A stretch of 48,519 nucleotides of DNA from an uncultured Thermomicrobiales bacterium (GTDB taxonomy: Bacteria > Chloroflexota > Chloroflexia > Thermomicrobiales > UBA6265), in NCBI GenBank assembly GCA_902806345.1, contig CADCWF010000367.1, forward strand, positions 1-48,519. Reading direction: 5' to 3'. This document shows positions 27,243 to 36,332 of this stretch, in pieces. Within the stretch, counting starts at the first letter, position 1. Each line of letters starts with the position of its first letter. The notes under the pieces are model-generated. The model was not told the origin of the DNA and made no database searches. It saw only the letters and a program-made list of their open reading frames with translations. A program made the position numbers and the translations under genes.

Positions 27243-28176
27243 CGTCACCCTCCCGGCCGCCGCCCGGAGCCAACCCGAATGCCTCCAGGAGCAGTCCCGT
27301 TCGGATCCCGCTGCGCGCCACCCCGATCGCATCGGGCTGGACCAGGTCGGCGACCGCCGCGGCGATGGCCACCCCCGCGGGGAGAACCCGCGCCCGCGCC
27401 TCGGCGACGGCCAACTCCTCCGCTAGCTCCGTCGCCGGGATCCGAGTCAACCGATCGAGCACGCGGTCGACGTTTGCCGCCGTGATCCCCTGCTCCCCAT
27501 CAACCAGCTTGCCCAGATACTCGCCGGTTCCTCCCACGAGCGTCAGCCGCACCCCGGTTCCCACCGGGAGCGGCGTGATCGCCGGTTCCCCGTCTACCGC
27601 CTCCCGGGCCGCGGCGCGGCAGCGCGCCAACTCGTCGCGATGAGGCGGATCCCGTTGCACGAAGCGGTCGGTGAATCGACCCGACCCGATCGGGAGCGAG
27701 CGGGCGGCTTCGACCTTGCCGTCGCGGGCGACGATCACCTCGGTGCTGGCGCCGCCGATGTCGGCGACGACCATTGCCCCCGCCAGATCGATCGTCGTCG
27801 CCAAGCCGGCGAAGGTGAGGTCCGCCTCCCGGTCGCCGTCGACGATCTCGGCCTCGATGCCCGTCTCACCTACTATCCGTTCGAGAAACGACCGGCCGTT
27901 CGCGGCCACCCGCAATGCTTCGGTGGCCACCGCCAGGGTTCGCTCAGCGCCGAGCTCCCGCGCCTCGGCGGCGAACCGGCCCAGGGTTTCCCTCGCGGCG
28001 GCCATCCGGGCCTCGCCGAGATTCTTGGTCGCCTCGATACCTTCCCCGAGGCGTACCGTCTCCGAGGCCCAGTGAAACTCTTCCATCCCGTTTTCGTCGC
28101 GACGGGCCACTGTCAGCTTGATCGAGTTGGAACCGATGTCGATCGCCGCCAGGATCCGCGGCGCGGGGTCGGTCAC
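27229..28176 (-). CDS. ppx: Exopolyphosphatase / guanosine pentaphosphatase family (Ppx/GppA)
   Basis: A 315-residue member of the ASKHA phosphatase fold. The N-terminal phosphate loop AIDIGSNSIKL (residues 11-21), the second acidic motif EIVDGDREADL and the glycine-rich ADIGGASTE (about 139-147) are intact. Ppx removes terminal phosphate from polyphosphate chains; GppA hydrolyses pppGpp. The length matches the short, two-domain enzymes without a C-terminal HD domain. Leading an operon with two CHAD genes supports a polyphosphate role. The start is GTG, with GGGAG about eleven bases upstream. It is divergent from a small coiled-coil gene. Confidence 0.92.
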   Translation of the reverse strand: MTDPAPRILAAIDIGSNSIKLTVARRDENGMEEFHWASETVRLGEGIEATKNLGEARMAAARETLGRFAAEARELGAERTLAVATEALRVAANGRSFLERIVGETGIEAEIVDGDREADLTFAGLATTIDLAGAMVVADIGGASTEVIVARDGKVEAARSLPIGSGRFTDRFVQRDPPHRDELARCRAAAREAVDGEPAITPLPVGTGVRLTLVGGTGEYLGKLVDGEQGITAANVDRVLDRLTRIPATELAEELAVAEARARVLPAGVAIAAAVADLVQPDAIGVARSGIRTGLLLEAFGLAPGGGREGDDGVR

Positions 28177-28286
28177 GAACGCTCGCTCCCTCGGTTGGTC
28201 GGCCGGGTATCCTTGCCGCCGCTCCGTAGCGCACCGGTCCTGCCGGACGACCCGTTGGAGCCTACCAGACGAGACGGAGACGACGC

Positions 28287-28580
28287 ATGGCCGGCGAGTC
28301 GACGGACGAGGAGATCGAGACGTTGCTGCGTCACGGCGCCGACCAAGAGCGTCGCCTGCTCAGACGGGAGCGCCGCGCCGAGCGAGAGGTCTCCGCCGTC
28401 CGGGCCAAGCTGGTGGAAGACGAAGCCCGCCTAGAGCGGGCCCGCCGCCGGGCGGAACGTCGCCGCTCCGACGTCGCGGACGCGGAAGGGGTGCTCCGGC
28501 GTCGGCAAACCGAGCGCGCCAAGGGTTCCTCGTACCCCGACTCGTGGTCGGAGTCGCTCGGTCCCGCCGGCGAGCGGTAA
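28287..28580 (+). CDS. Small Arg/Glu-rich, probably coiled-coil protein, function unknown
   Basis: A 97-residue, highly charged protein (runs such as RRERRAEREV and RARRRAERRRS) predicted by eye to be a long helix with heptad-like spacing. I recognise no family. The ATG has GGAG about ten bases upstream. It is divergent from ppx across about 110 bp and converges with the CapA-like gene 14 bp away. Composition bias means a spurious frame cannot be fully excluded. Confidence 0.55.
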   Translation: MAGESTDEEIETLLRHGADQERRLLRRERRAEREVSAVRAKLVEDEARLERARRRAERRRSDVADAEGVLRRRQTERAKGSSYPDSWSESLGPAGER

Positions 28581-28594
28581 TCTCGGTCGAAGGG

Positions 28595-30259
28595 TCAAGC
28601 CCTGCGCTCCGCAAGCCTGTCGACCGAGGCCCAGAAGCGGTCGAGCAAGTTGGCCTGCTCGCCGCCGCTCATCGGCCGCGGTTGGTGGAACTCCTCGATT
28701 TCCGTCCCGTGGACTCGCAGCCCGACGACGGTGCTTCCGCGCAGCAGCACCTCCAGGGCATACCCGGAGCGGACCTCGACGCCCCACATCTGGTCGATGA
28801 TGAAGTTGCCCGGCGAGTACACGATGGGACGACCGTTGTGGATCTCCATCCCCTGGATCACGTGGGGGTGGTTGGTGACCACCATCGTCGCCCCGGCGTC
28901 GATCGCGGCCCGCGCCCCGGCCACCGCCCACGCCGGGGGGATCGCCACGTACTCGGCGCCCATGTGGAAGTACGGGATGACGACCGCGGATCTCGCCGCC
29001 GCCGCCGAGATGTCGGCCAAAAACTGCGCCGAGAGGTAGGGATTGGTCCCGGGCCGGTCGGCAGTGGCCCCGGCGTCGAAGTCGACGACGCCGTTCTCGG
29101 CGCCGGGCGTCACCTCGTAGTTGGCGGTCACCCCGTCGATCCCGAGCCAGGAGATCGAGGTACCACCGATCATGGCCGTCCAGGGCGCTCGCGCACCCTC
29201 CAGGTCATAGCCGGCGCCGAAGTAGGGCAGCCCGGCGGACTCCAGCGCCCCCATCGTGTCCAGCAACCCCTGGACTCCCCATCCCTCGTCGTTCCAGACG
29301 CTGTGGTTGTTGGCAAGCGTCACGGCGTCGATCCCGGCCAGGGCGAACCCGTCCAGCATCGCCGGGCTTGAGACGAAGCTGAATGAGTGATCGTCCTCGG
29401 GTTGGGGCAGCGTCGCCGAGAGGTTGCCCTCCAGGTTGGCGACCGTCAGGTCAAAACCCCGGAGCAGCGACGCGACCCTGTGGAACGGCCGGGTATAGTC
29501 GCCGTACCGCTCCATGTGGAGGTGGACGTTGCGGCCGGGAACAATGTCGCCGACGACGCCGACTCGCAGCGCCGGCTCGATCCCTTCCCCTACGGTCAGC
29601 GGGTCGATCCCGCCCACCGTCAGGGTCTGCACCCGGAAGTCGATCGCGTCCAGCGGCACGAGCGCGAGCGCACCCGGCCGCGCCCAGAGTTCGTTCGCCA
29701 GCGCGTCGTAGTCGGCCGCCTGCTCCGCCCCGGCGATGCCAGGGATCGTGTCGCCGGCCAGGGCTAACCGCTCGACCGGCAAGGCGACGGGCGAGCCCAC
29801 CGCCCGCCAGTCGTCGATGGCGCCTCCAAGCAACCGCTCCGGGTCTTGCGGCCCGACCGCAGGCAGGGGCAGGCGCGGTGAGGCCACGAGGGCGTACCCC
29901 GACCGCAGTGCGTCGGCGATCGGGGTCCGTCGGGGAGCAGCGGTCGGGGCGGCGGTTGGGCTCGCGGCGGAGGGCGCGGCCCGGGGCGTCTGGGTCGTCC
30001 GCTGCGGCGTGGACGTGGGTGCGTCCGAGAGCGCAACTACCGTCGGGGTCTCACCCGTCGCCGCGGCGGCGGTCCCTTGGCTCCCCGGCGAGGACGTCCG
30101 GCGGCCCCAAGCCGTGGCGATCGCCAGCCCTGTTCCACCGGCAGCCACGGCACCCGTCCCGATCAAGAGCGCGCGGCGGCTCACCGCCCCCGGCAGGGAT
30201 CGAACTGCCGATCCCGCCGCGGCCGCGGCCGCCGGGCGCCCGTTCCGCTCGTCGCTCAT
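28595..30259 (-). CDS. CapA family protein (poly-gamma-glutamate biosynthesis-like phosphatase fold)
   Basis: A 554-residue secreted or anchored protein. A Tat-like signal (SRRALL at residues 27-32, then a hydrophobic helix) is followed by a Thr/Ala/Pro-rich linker (about 60-120). A large metallophosphatase-like PGA_cap domain holds VVGDIVPGR, VANLEGN, LANNHSVWNDEG, YFHMGAEY and TNHPHVIQG. CapA-type proteins act in gamma-glutamate polymer export or cell-wall-linked hydrolysis, and many are of unknown substrate. An extra ~150-residue segment precedes the CapA domain. The ATG has AGGAG nine bases upstream and lies 28 bp after the amidase gene, so it is the last gene of an envelope operon. Confidence 0.88.
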   Translation of the reverse strand: MSDERNGRPAAAAAAGSAVRSLPGAVSRRALLIGTGAVAAGGTGLAIATAWGRRTSSPGSQGTAAAATGETPTVVALSDAPTSTPQRTTQTPRAAPSAASPTAAPTAAPRRTPIADALRSGYALVASPRLPLPAVGPQDPERLLGGAIDDWRAVGSPVALPVERLALAGDTIPGIAGAEQAADYDALANELWARPGALALVPLDAIDFRVQTLTVGGIDPLTVGEGIEPALRVGVVGDIVPGRNVHLHMERYGDYTRPFHRVASLLRGFDLTVANLEGNLSATLPQPEDDHSFSFVSSPAMLDGFALAGIDAVTLANNHSVWNDEGWGVQGLLDTMGALESAGLPYFGAGYDLEGARAPWTAMIGGTSISWLGIDGVTANYEVTPGAENGVVDFDAGATADRPGTNPYLSAQFLADISAAAARSAVVIPYFHMGAEYVAIPPAWAVAGARAAIDAGATMVVTNHPHVIQGMEIHNGRPIVYSPGNFIIDQMWGVEVRSGYALEVLLRGSTVVGLRVHGTEIEEFHQPRPMSGGEQANLLDRFWASVDRLAERRA

Positions 30260-30287
30260 GGACCGGCTCCTGGCCGCCCCGAACCCC

Positions 30288-31580
30288 TTACGGGGCCTCC
30301 GGCGGATACCGCTCGAAGTACTCGACGATCGCGTTCTCGTACGCGGTGACGATCGCGTTCTGGCCCTCGTCACTGGCGAGCACTGCGGCATCGCCGTCGT
30401 TGGAGACGAACAGCGCCTCGACGATTGCTCCCGGCATCCGGCTCGGCTCGACCGCGTTCGGTACCGCGGGCCCGGTCAGGATGAAGTGCTCGTACAGGGT
30501 GTACTCCATCACCACATTCGAGGCGGTGTCCGGGTTGACCCCTCGCCCGACTTCGGGTCCGACGTACCCGATGCTCCGCAACTGCTCCGAAAGATGGGCA
30601 TACGCCAGCGTGGCGAACGCCTGGTTCCGTTCGCCGAAGGGCCGCTCCTGGGTGTACCACGTTTCGTGACCGAACGGCGTCTGGGTGGTGAACCCGTTGA
30701 CGTGCATCGAGACCAGCAGGTCCGCCCTCGACTCGTTGCAGATGTCGATCCGGGCCTGCAACTCGTCCAGGGTGGCGTACTTGTCGTCGCCCGCGCGGTC
30801 GTCCTCGCCCGTCCGGTCGTCGCCGTTGACGTCCTCGCCGGCCGCGTTGACGGCGGTGTCGGCCTCCCGGGTCATGACCACGTCGAACCCGCGACCGGCG
30901 AGGCGCGCCTCCAGGTCCCAGGCGTGTTCGAGTGTCAGCGTCGCTTCTTCCATCGGCGGCAGCGGCCCGAAGGCACTCCGGGCGAAGCCACGGTCCGGCC
31001 CGCCGTGTCCAGGGTCGAGGCAAACGACGGGCGCACGTCCGCCGGGAAACGTCGGCGGCGGCGCCACTGGCCGTTCGGGGAGGGGGGTGCTGGTCGGACG
31101 CGGGGTGGGCGCCAGCGCCAGTACCGGGGTCGCGGCGAACGCCGCACGCGCCGCGCTTTGGGTGGACGGTGGTGGCTCGGTCGCGGCGCCGAAGAGGCGC
31201 CCTCCGGCGAACGCGAGGATGGTGAGGCCGACGATCAGCAGCGTACCGAGGGCCACCATCGGTCCGGAGCGGACGGTGCCTTGCGGCGCCGTCTGCGGCA
31301 TCCGCGGTGCTGGCCGCGTCCGGCCAGGCTGCGAAATCGGAGCTGGCGGCAAGACCGTGGCGGCCGAGATCGGAGCTTCCTTCACCAGCCGCGAACGAGA
31401 ACGCTCCAGGAGCGCCTTGCGCTCGGTCTCCGTCAGCCGCCGGCCTTCGCTCGGCGGGGCGACCGGCAGCGATGGCTCGACGGTCGAGTCGATCCGAGCG
31501 CGCGCTCGCCGACGCTGGCCCTCGTCGGATCCCGACGACCGGCCGCCGAACCCAGGGCGATCGATGGGGAGGCCGGCCAT
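30288..31580 (-). CDS. N-acetylmuramoyl-L-alanine amidase (Amidase_3), membrane-anchored
   Basis: A 430-residue wall hydrolase with a cytoplasmic N-tail of about 105 residues, one membrane helix (106-125), a Pro/Thr linker, and a C-terminal amidase_3 domain from about residue 184. The zinc site is carried by His192 (DPGHGG), a Glu near 211-212 and His293 (SMHVNG), with the catalytic Glu expected in AIVEALFVSN. It cuts the amide bond between MurNAc and L-Ala. An acidic insert (about 249-266, containing EDVNGDD) could bind calcium. The ATG at 31580 has GGGGGAG eight bases upstream. It is the second of two amidase paralogues in a row. Confidence 0.9.
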   Translation of the reverse strand: MAGLPIDRPGFGGRSSGSDEGQRRRARARIDSTVEPSLPVAPPSEGRRLTETERKALLERSRSRLVKEAPISAATVLPPAPISQPGRTRPAPRMPQTAPQGTVRSGPMVALGTLLIVGLTILAFAGGRLFGAATEPPPSTQSAARAAFAATPVLALAPTPRPTSTPLPERPVAPPPTFPGGRAPVVCLDPGHGGPDRGFARSAFGPLPPMEEATLTLEHAWDLEARLAGRGFDVVMTREADTAVNAAGEDVNGDDRTGEDDRAGDDKYATLDELQARIDICNESRADLLVSMHVNGFTTQTPFGHETWYTQERPFGERNQAFATLAYAHLSEQLRSIGYVGPEVGRGVNPDTASNVVMEYTLYEHFILTGPAVPNAVEPSRMPGAIVEALFVSNDGDAAVLASDEGQNAIVTAYENAIVEYFERYPPEAP

Positions 31581-31617
31581 CAGGTCGACTCCCCCGTCGC
31601 CAGAACCCTTGGGTGCG

Positions 31618-32607
31618 TCACCGTCCCGTCTCTTCGAGGTAGCGGACGATCGCCCGCTCGTAGGCGCCGATGATCGCCTCCGGTGCCTCCGGTCCCTGGA
31701 AGAAGGCAGCGTCCTCGTCGTTGGTGAAAAAAAGCGCCTCGACCACCGCGCCCGGCATCTGACTCGGCACGAGCTCTCCTGGGCGCTCGGCGTCAATCAC
31801 CACGAACTCCTCGATCCCGATCCCCTTGTCGAACGCGTCATATCCGGCCGCCTCGTACGCCTGGCCCAACTCTTCGTGCATGATCGCTGCGAAGCGGGCG
31901 CTCAGGTCGCTGAAGGGACGCTCGTCGTTGTACCAGACCTCGTACCCCTGCAGGAACTCGTTCTCGGCGCCGTTGTAGTGGATCGAGACCAGCAACTCCG
32001 CCCCTGCCCCGTTGCAGGTGTTGATTCGCTCCTGGAGGTCGTCGAGTTGGGTGGTCCGAGCTTGGCCGCTCTCGTCGGCGACGATCCCGTCGCCGTTGAC
32101 GTCGGCGTTGTCCGGATTCGCCTCGCTGTCGGTGGTCCTCGTGTAGACCACAGTCGCCCCCCGCGCCTCCAGCCGCCGGCCGATTTCCGCCGCGTGGGCC
32201 AGCGTGAACTCCTTTTCCTCGAGCACGATCTCGCCGTCCTCGATCCGAAGATTGCCTTGGTCGACTCCGCCGTGGCCCGGGTCGAGACAAACCACACGAC
32301 CCGCGAGATCGCCCTCGTCCACCGCGGCGGGAGCCGCCTCGGGTTTAGGGGTGAGCTGCGGTTCCGGGGTCGCCGCCGGAACCGGCGGCGGGACTGGGGT
32401 GGCCGGAGGAGCGGTCGGGACCACCGGCGTTAGCAGCACGACCGTCGGCAACGCCGACACCGGATCGCCTCGACCCGGATCGGAGGTTCCACCGACGAGC
32501 AGGCGTACCGCGACGATCGCGGCGGCGACCAGAACCGACGCAGCAAGGATCGACGCTCCCCGGCGCCGCTCGCGATCCTGCCTGTCGGTTGGGTCGATCA
32601 AGGTCAA
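31618..32607 (-). CDS. N-acetylmuramoyl-L-alanine amidase (Amidase_3), membrane-anchored paralogue
   Basis: A 329-residue paralogue of the next gene, with a short N-tail, one membrane helix (about 18-37), a Pro/Thr-rich linker and an amidase_3 domain from about residue 104. Zinc and catalytic residues are His112 (DPGHGG), a Glu near 131-133, His210 (SIHYNG) and a late Glu in AVVEALFFTND. A calcium-loop-like NADVNGDGIVADESG occurs at 167-181. The start is TTG, with a poor ribosome site; the second TTG two codons on is equally possible. It heads the amidase-amidase-CapA operon, with 37 bp to the next gene. It cleaves peptidoglycan at the MurNAc-L-Ala bond. Confidence 0.9.
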   Translation of the reverse strand: MTLIDPTDRQDRERRRGASILAASVLVAAAIVAVRLLVGGTSDPGRGDPVSALPTVVLLTPVVPTAPPATPVPPPVPAATPEPQLTPKPEAAPAAVDEGDLAGRVVCLDPGHGGVDQGNLRIEDGEIVLEEKEFTLAHAAEIGRRLEARGATVVYTRTTDSEANPDNADVNGDGIVADESGQARTTQLDDLQERINTCNGAGAELLVSIHYNGAENEFLQGYEVWYNDERPFSDLSARFAAIMHEELGQAYEAAGYDAFDKGIGIEEFVVIDAERPGELVPSQMPGAVVEALFFTNDEDAAFFQGPEAPEAIIGAYERAIVRYLEETGR

Positions 32608-32913
32608 GTTCCCGCTCGCGAGAGGCCGAGGAACGGTCCCGCGCGATCCCCCACCCCGTCGACCAGCCCGTGTTTTCGCCTCCGTCCGGTGCTGCTACGA
32701 CTCCGCAATGAGCAACGGTCCCGCGCTCCGCGCGGGCCCCTGCCAAACAAACCGCGCACGCGAACACGCTTCAAGGATAGGTTTGGAGCGGCAGCGCGGC
32801 AAGGCGCCGGAAGTCCAAACAGCCGTGGTGCCTGTTTGACCGCGTATCATGCAGGCAGGATTCTGCCGGCGGCGCTCCCGGCCCGAGGCCGGCGGCGGCT
32901 CGTGGAGCGGCCG
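32608..32913. other. Intergenic region between divergent amidase and propeller genes
   Basis: These 306 bp hold no supported gene. On the plus strand TTGACC (32836-32841) is a good -35, but the matching -10 (GATTCT, 32859-32864) is weak. I see no clear promoter for the minus strand and no repeats of note. Confidence 0.5.
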
Positions 32914-34608
32914 ATGTTCTGCACCTCCTGCGCTACCCCGAACCCCGGCGTAGTTGGCGAGTGCCAGGCCTGTGGAGTGCTGCTCGCCGTCGCTATCGAT
33001 CCCACTCCCCAACGCCCATCCCGACGACCGTCGCCGCGCGCCCGGTTGCGTTCCATGCTGGCGACGATGCCGGTGGTGGCCCTCCTGGTTATCGCCGTCG
33101 CGTTCCGGCGGGGGACCGAACGGGACGGCAACGATCTTCGGCTCCAAGCCGCGTCGGCTCTCGCCTCCGGCGAGTTCCAGGCGGCCCTCGTCGCCTACGA
33201 CGGGCTCGGCGACCCAGGGAGCGCCCGCGCCGCCACCGGTCTCTCGTCCGTCTTGGACAACGTTTCCGCCCTCAAGCGGGAAGCCTCCCGCTCGGAAGTC
33301 CGCGAGCCGGAACGCGCCGCTACGGCGCTGCGCTCGGCCGTCCGCCTGCTGCCGTCCGATCGGCAGGCCCTCATCCACCGTTCCGACCTTCGGAACCGCC
33401 TGCTCGCAATTTCCCAAGCGGCCTATCGGCAGGCGCTTGCCCCAGGGGATTGGCTGGGAGCGGAACGGTCCCTGGCAGCTTTGACCGCCCTTGATTCCTC
33501 GAACCCAGCATGGGCAACGCGCCTCCAAACCCTCCGCACGGAGCACAGCCCCATCGCGCTCGCCCGCGATCGGGAGCTGTGGCTCGTCGATCCAAGCCAG
33601 GAAACCCGGACCCTACTCTCCAGAGAGGTCTCCGTCACCCGCCCCGTCTGGAGCCCGGACCGGTCGCGGATCGCGTTCGTCTCGGCGGACCCCTACGACG
33701 GGCGCTCCCCGGCGGTGCTTTACACCCTTGCCGGCGACGGTTCCGACCTCCGGCCGCTGGCGCGGTCGATCCACCCGAACGCCCTCCCCTCGTGGTCACC
33801 GGATGGGACCGCCATCGCCGCGACGAGCGTCGTGCGGTGGGACCTCCGTCGAGAGACGGGACTCCTTGCCGTGGATGTGATCGATGTCGCCACCGGCAGT
33901 CGCCGATCGATCCCGGCCGCCACCGGGCTGCACGCGACGAGCCCGGCCTGGTCACCTGCCGGTGATGCCGTGGCCTTCCTCGCCCGTCCCCGCCTCGATG
34001 ACCCGCGTCAGAACGTCCTGGGGGGAGCCGCCGACGTGCTTCTCTGGTCGCTCACCGACGGGCGGATCCGCAACCTGACGAGCGGGAAGCTTCCGGATGC
34101 CTCCCGTTTGGTGTGGTCCCCAGAGGGGCGGACGCTGTTGGTGATTACCCGCGCTCGCGGTCTGCCGGGCGAAACCCTCAGCGCCCTCGTTTCGATCGTC
34201 GCCCTCGAGATCGCCTCGCTCGACCGCACCATCGTCGCCGCCGGCATCAACGCTGGCGGCGCGGTCTGGTCGCCCGCCTTTTCGCCCGACGGCGCTCGCC
34301 TTGCCTGGACCGACGGCCCGACCCGCATCGTGCTCCGCGACCAGGGCGGTGAGACCCGAACGGTCGACACGACTCGGTTCCTCTCCGGGGCTCTGACATG
34401 GTCCCCCGGCGGCGACGCGCTCCTCGCCATCGCCGCCGATCCCTCCGAGCCATCGGCCCGGATCGAACCGGACGCGCCGACGGCGGTCAGCGACCTCGCC
34501 CTCGACTATGACGCCGAGTGGCCGACGGGCACCCCACAGTGGTCCCCCGTGACACCCCCGCTGCCTCTGCCGGTTTCGACCGTCGGCGGGGTTGGCCTGG
34601 ATCGGTGA
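32914..34608 (+). CDS. Zinc-ribbon, transmembrane, TolB-like beta-propeller protein
   Basis: A 564-residue protein with an unusual order: an N-terminal zinc ribbon (Cys3, Cys6, Cys17, Cys20 in CTSC and CQAC), a basic linker, a membrane helix (about 49-64), and a helical segment that may be TPR-like (about 70-210). It ends in a C-terminal beta-propeller with repeated WSPD-type blades (WSPDRSRIAF, WSPDGTAIAA, WSPAGDAVAF, WSPEGRTLLV, FSPDGARLAW, WSPGGDALLA). The topology would put the zinc ribbon inside the cell and the propeller outside. The start is the ATG of MFCTSC, with GGAG upstream; the frame is open earlier but loses coding character. Function is unknown. It is divergent from the amidase operon. 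Confidence 0.84.
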   Translation: MFCTSCATPNPGVVGECQACGVLLAVAIDPTPQRPSRRPSPRARLRSMLATMPVVALLVIAVAFRRGTERDGNDLRLQAASALASGEFQAALVAYDGLGDPGSARAATGLSSVLDNVSALKREASRSEVREPERAATALRSAVRLLPSDRQALIHRSDLRNRLLAISQAAYRQALAPGDWLGAERSLAALTALDSSNPAWATRLQTLRTEHSPIALARDRELWLVDPSQETRTLLSREVSVTRPVWSPDRSRIAFVSADPYDGRSPAVLYTLAGDGSDLRPLARSIHPNALPSWSPDGTAIAATSVVRWDLRRETGLLAVDVIDVATGSRRSIPAATGLHATSPAWSPAGDAVAFLARPRLDDPRQNVLGGAADVLLWSLTDGRIRNLTSGKLPDASRLVWSPEGRTLLVITRARGLPGETLSALVSIVALEIASLDRTIVAAGINAGGAVWSPAFSPDGARLAWTDGPTRIVLRDQGGETRTVDTTRFLSGALTWSPGGDALLAIAADPSEPSARIEPDAPTAVSDLALDYDAEWPTGTPQWSPVTPPLPLPVSTVGGVGLDR

Positions 34609-34650
34609 CCACTTCCGGACGAGGATGGCCTGCACCGGTACGTTGCGCTC

Positions 34651-34679
34651 TTGACTCAACGGTACCTCGTGCCTACCAT
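34651..34679 (+). promoter_or_regulatory. Promoter of the polyol ABC operon
   Basis: TTGACT (34651-34656) and TACCAT (34674-34679) are 17 bp apart. It lies about 190 bp ahead of the binding-protein gene, leaving a long leader. Confidence 0.6.
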
Positions 34680-34866
34680 CTCGCGCTCGCGGCCCCGACG
34701 GGTCCGGTCGTCGGACACGTCTGACCGCGGATTGCGGCGGTCGCCGTTCCTACGGGAAGCCAGGAGGGATCCGGCGCCGATGGTCTGCCACACCAGCACC
34801 AGGCGCCGGGAGTCATCCCGGTGCAGGGGGGCGGCCGACGGGCGCCCCGACCCAGGAGAGGTCACG

Positions 34867-36243
34867 ATGAGGAAATGGTTCCCAGCGGCGGCGGCGCTGA
34901 TGCTGACCCTGCCGGCGGCGACGACACTCAACGCCACCGCCCAGGAAGCGACCCCAGCGGTAACGCCGAACACCGAGATCTCCGGCTCGATCGATGTTGG
35001 GATGGTGGCCAACCCGCAGATGGTGGCCCTCCAGGAGATGGTAGCCGACGGCGAGTTCGCCAACTACTACCCGAACATCGAGGTCAACCTGACCGTCCTC
35101 CCCGAAAACGAGATCCGGCAGACCATCACCCAAGACGTGACGACCCAGTCGGGTCAGTTCGACGTCTTCACCATCGGCCCCTTCGAGGTTCCCCTCTGGG
35201 CCGAGCAAGGCTGGCTGGCCGAAGTCGGCGAGGCAGCCGCCGCCGATCCCACCTACAACCTCGACGACATCTTCGAGAGCATGACCGCCGGGCTCACGTA
35301 CGAGGACGGGCTCTACGCCCTGCCGTTCTACGGCGAGAGCTCGATGGTCTTCTACCGCGAGGACGTCATGGAGGCGGCCGGGATTGAAGTCCCGGAGCGC
35401 CCGACTTGGGAGCAGATGGAGGAGATCGCCGCCCAAGTCCACAACCCGGACGAGGTCTACGGCGCCTGCCTCCGCGGCCTGCCCGGTTGGGGCGAGCAAT
35501 TGGGCCCCTTGGGCGCCGTGGTCAACTCCTTCGGTGGCCGCTGGTTCGACGAGAACTGGGTGGCCCAGGTCGACTCCCCGGAGACGAGCGAGGCGATCCG
35601 CTTCTACATCGAGATGATCCAGAACTACGGACCTCCAGGTGCCGAGCAGAACGGCTTCACCGAGAACGAGACGCTCTTCGTCCAGGGCAAGTGCGGCTTC
35701 TGGTACGACGCCACCTCGGCCGCCGAGTTGATTACCGACCCGGCGATCAACCCGGAAGGCTACGACAAGGTCGGCTTCGCCTACGGGCCGGCGGCGGCGC
35801 TCCCGACCGGAAGCTGGCTGTGGAGCTGGAACTTCGCCCAGGCGGCCAACTCCGACAACCCCGAGGCGGCGCTCGCGTTCATGACCTGGGCGACGTCGAC
35901 GGCCTACCAGGACGCCATCGTCGCCAAGGAAGGCTGGGGCCGGGCCCCGACCGGTGCCCGCCAGTCGACCTACGACAACCCGGCCTACCTGGAGCGGGCT
36001 GGTGAGTTCGCCCCGATCGTGCTCGGCGCGATCAATGAGGCCAACCCGAACGAGCCGACCGCGCAGCCGGTGCCCTACACCGGCGGCCAGTTCGTCCGCA
36101 TTCCGGAATGGCAGCAGCTCGGCAACGAGATGAGCCAGGAGTTCGCCCGAGCCATCGTCGGCGAGGCGGAGATCGACGAGGTGATCGCCAACGCGAACGA
36201 CTTGGCCAACCAGGTCGCCATCGACGGTGGCTACCAGAGCTAG
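34867..36243 (+). CDS. ABC transporter substrate-binding protein, polyol (sorbitol/mannitol) type
   Basis: A 458-residue exported binding protein with a signal peptide (MRKWFPAAAALMLTLPAATT). The middle carries wording of the sorbitol/mannitol-binding family: YGACLRGLPGWGEQ, VNSFGGRWFDE, YGPPGAEQNGF and LFVQGKCGFWYDATSAA. This is the best ligand clue for the operon: hexitols or related polyols. No lipobox Cys is seen after the signal, so it may be anchored otherwise or free. The ATG has AGGAGAGG nine bases upstream. Two permeases and a zinc dehydrogenase follow in one direction. Confidence 0.9.
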   Translation: MRKWFPAAAALMLTLPAATTLNATAQEATPAVTPNTEISGSIDVGMVANPQMVALQEMVADGEFANYYPNIEVNLTVLPENEIRQTITQDVTTQSGQFDVFTIGPFEVPLWAEQGWLAEVGEAAAADPTYNLDDIFESMTAGLTYEDGLYALPFYGESSMVFYREDVMEAAGIEVPERPTWEQMEEIAAQVHNPDEVYGACLRGLPGWGEQLGPLGAVVNSFGGRWFDENWVAQVDSPETSEAIRFYIEMIQNYGPPGAEQNGFTENETLFVQGKCGFWYDATSAAELITDPAINPEGYDKVGFAYGPAAALPTGSWLWSWNFAQAANSDNPEAALAFMTWATSTAYQDAIVAKEGWGRAPTGARQSTYDNPAYLERAGEFAPIVLGAINEANPNEPTAQPVPYTGGQFVRIPEWQQLGNEMSQEFARAIVGEAEIDEVIANANDLANQVAIDGGYQS

Positions 36244-36332
36244 CCGCATTGGGCGGGGGGCGGTCGCGCCGCCCCCCCCTTGTCCGGCGGCGGGGGTGAT
36301 CGGCCCCCGCCGTCCGAGAATTGGGGGAGTCG

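Noticed and set aside
34813..36249. A 478-residue minus-strand open frame
   Set aside because: Antisense to the polyol-binding protein gene; Val/Arg/Gly-biased with no motif.
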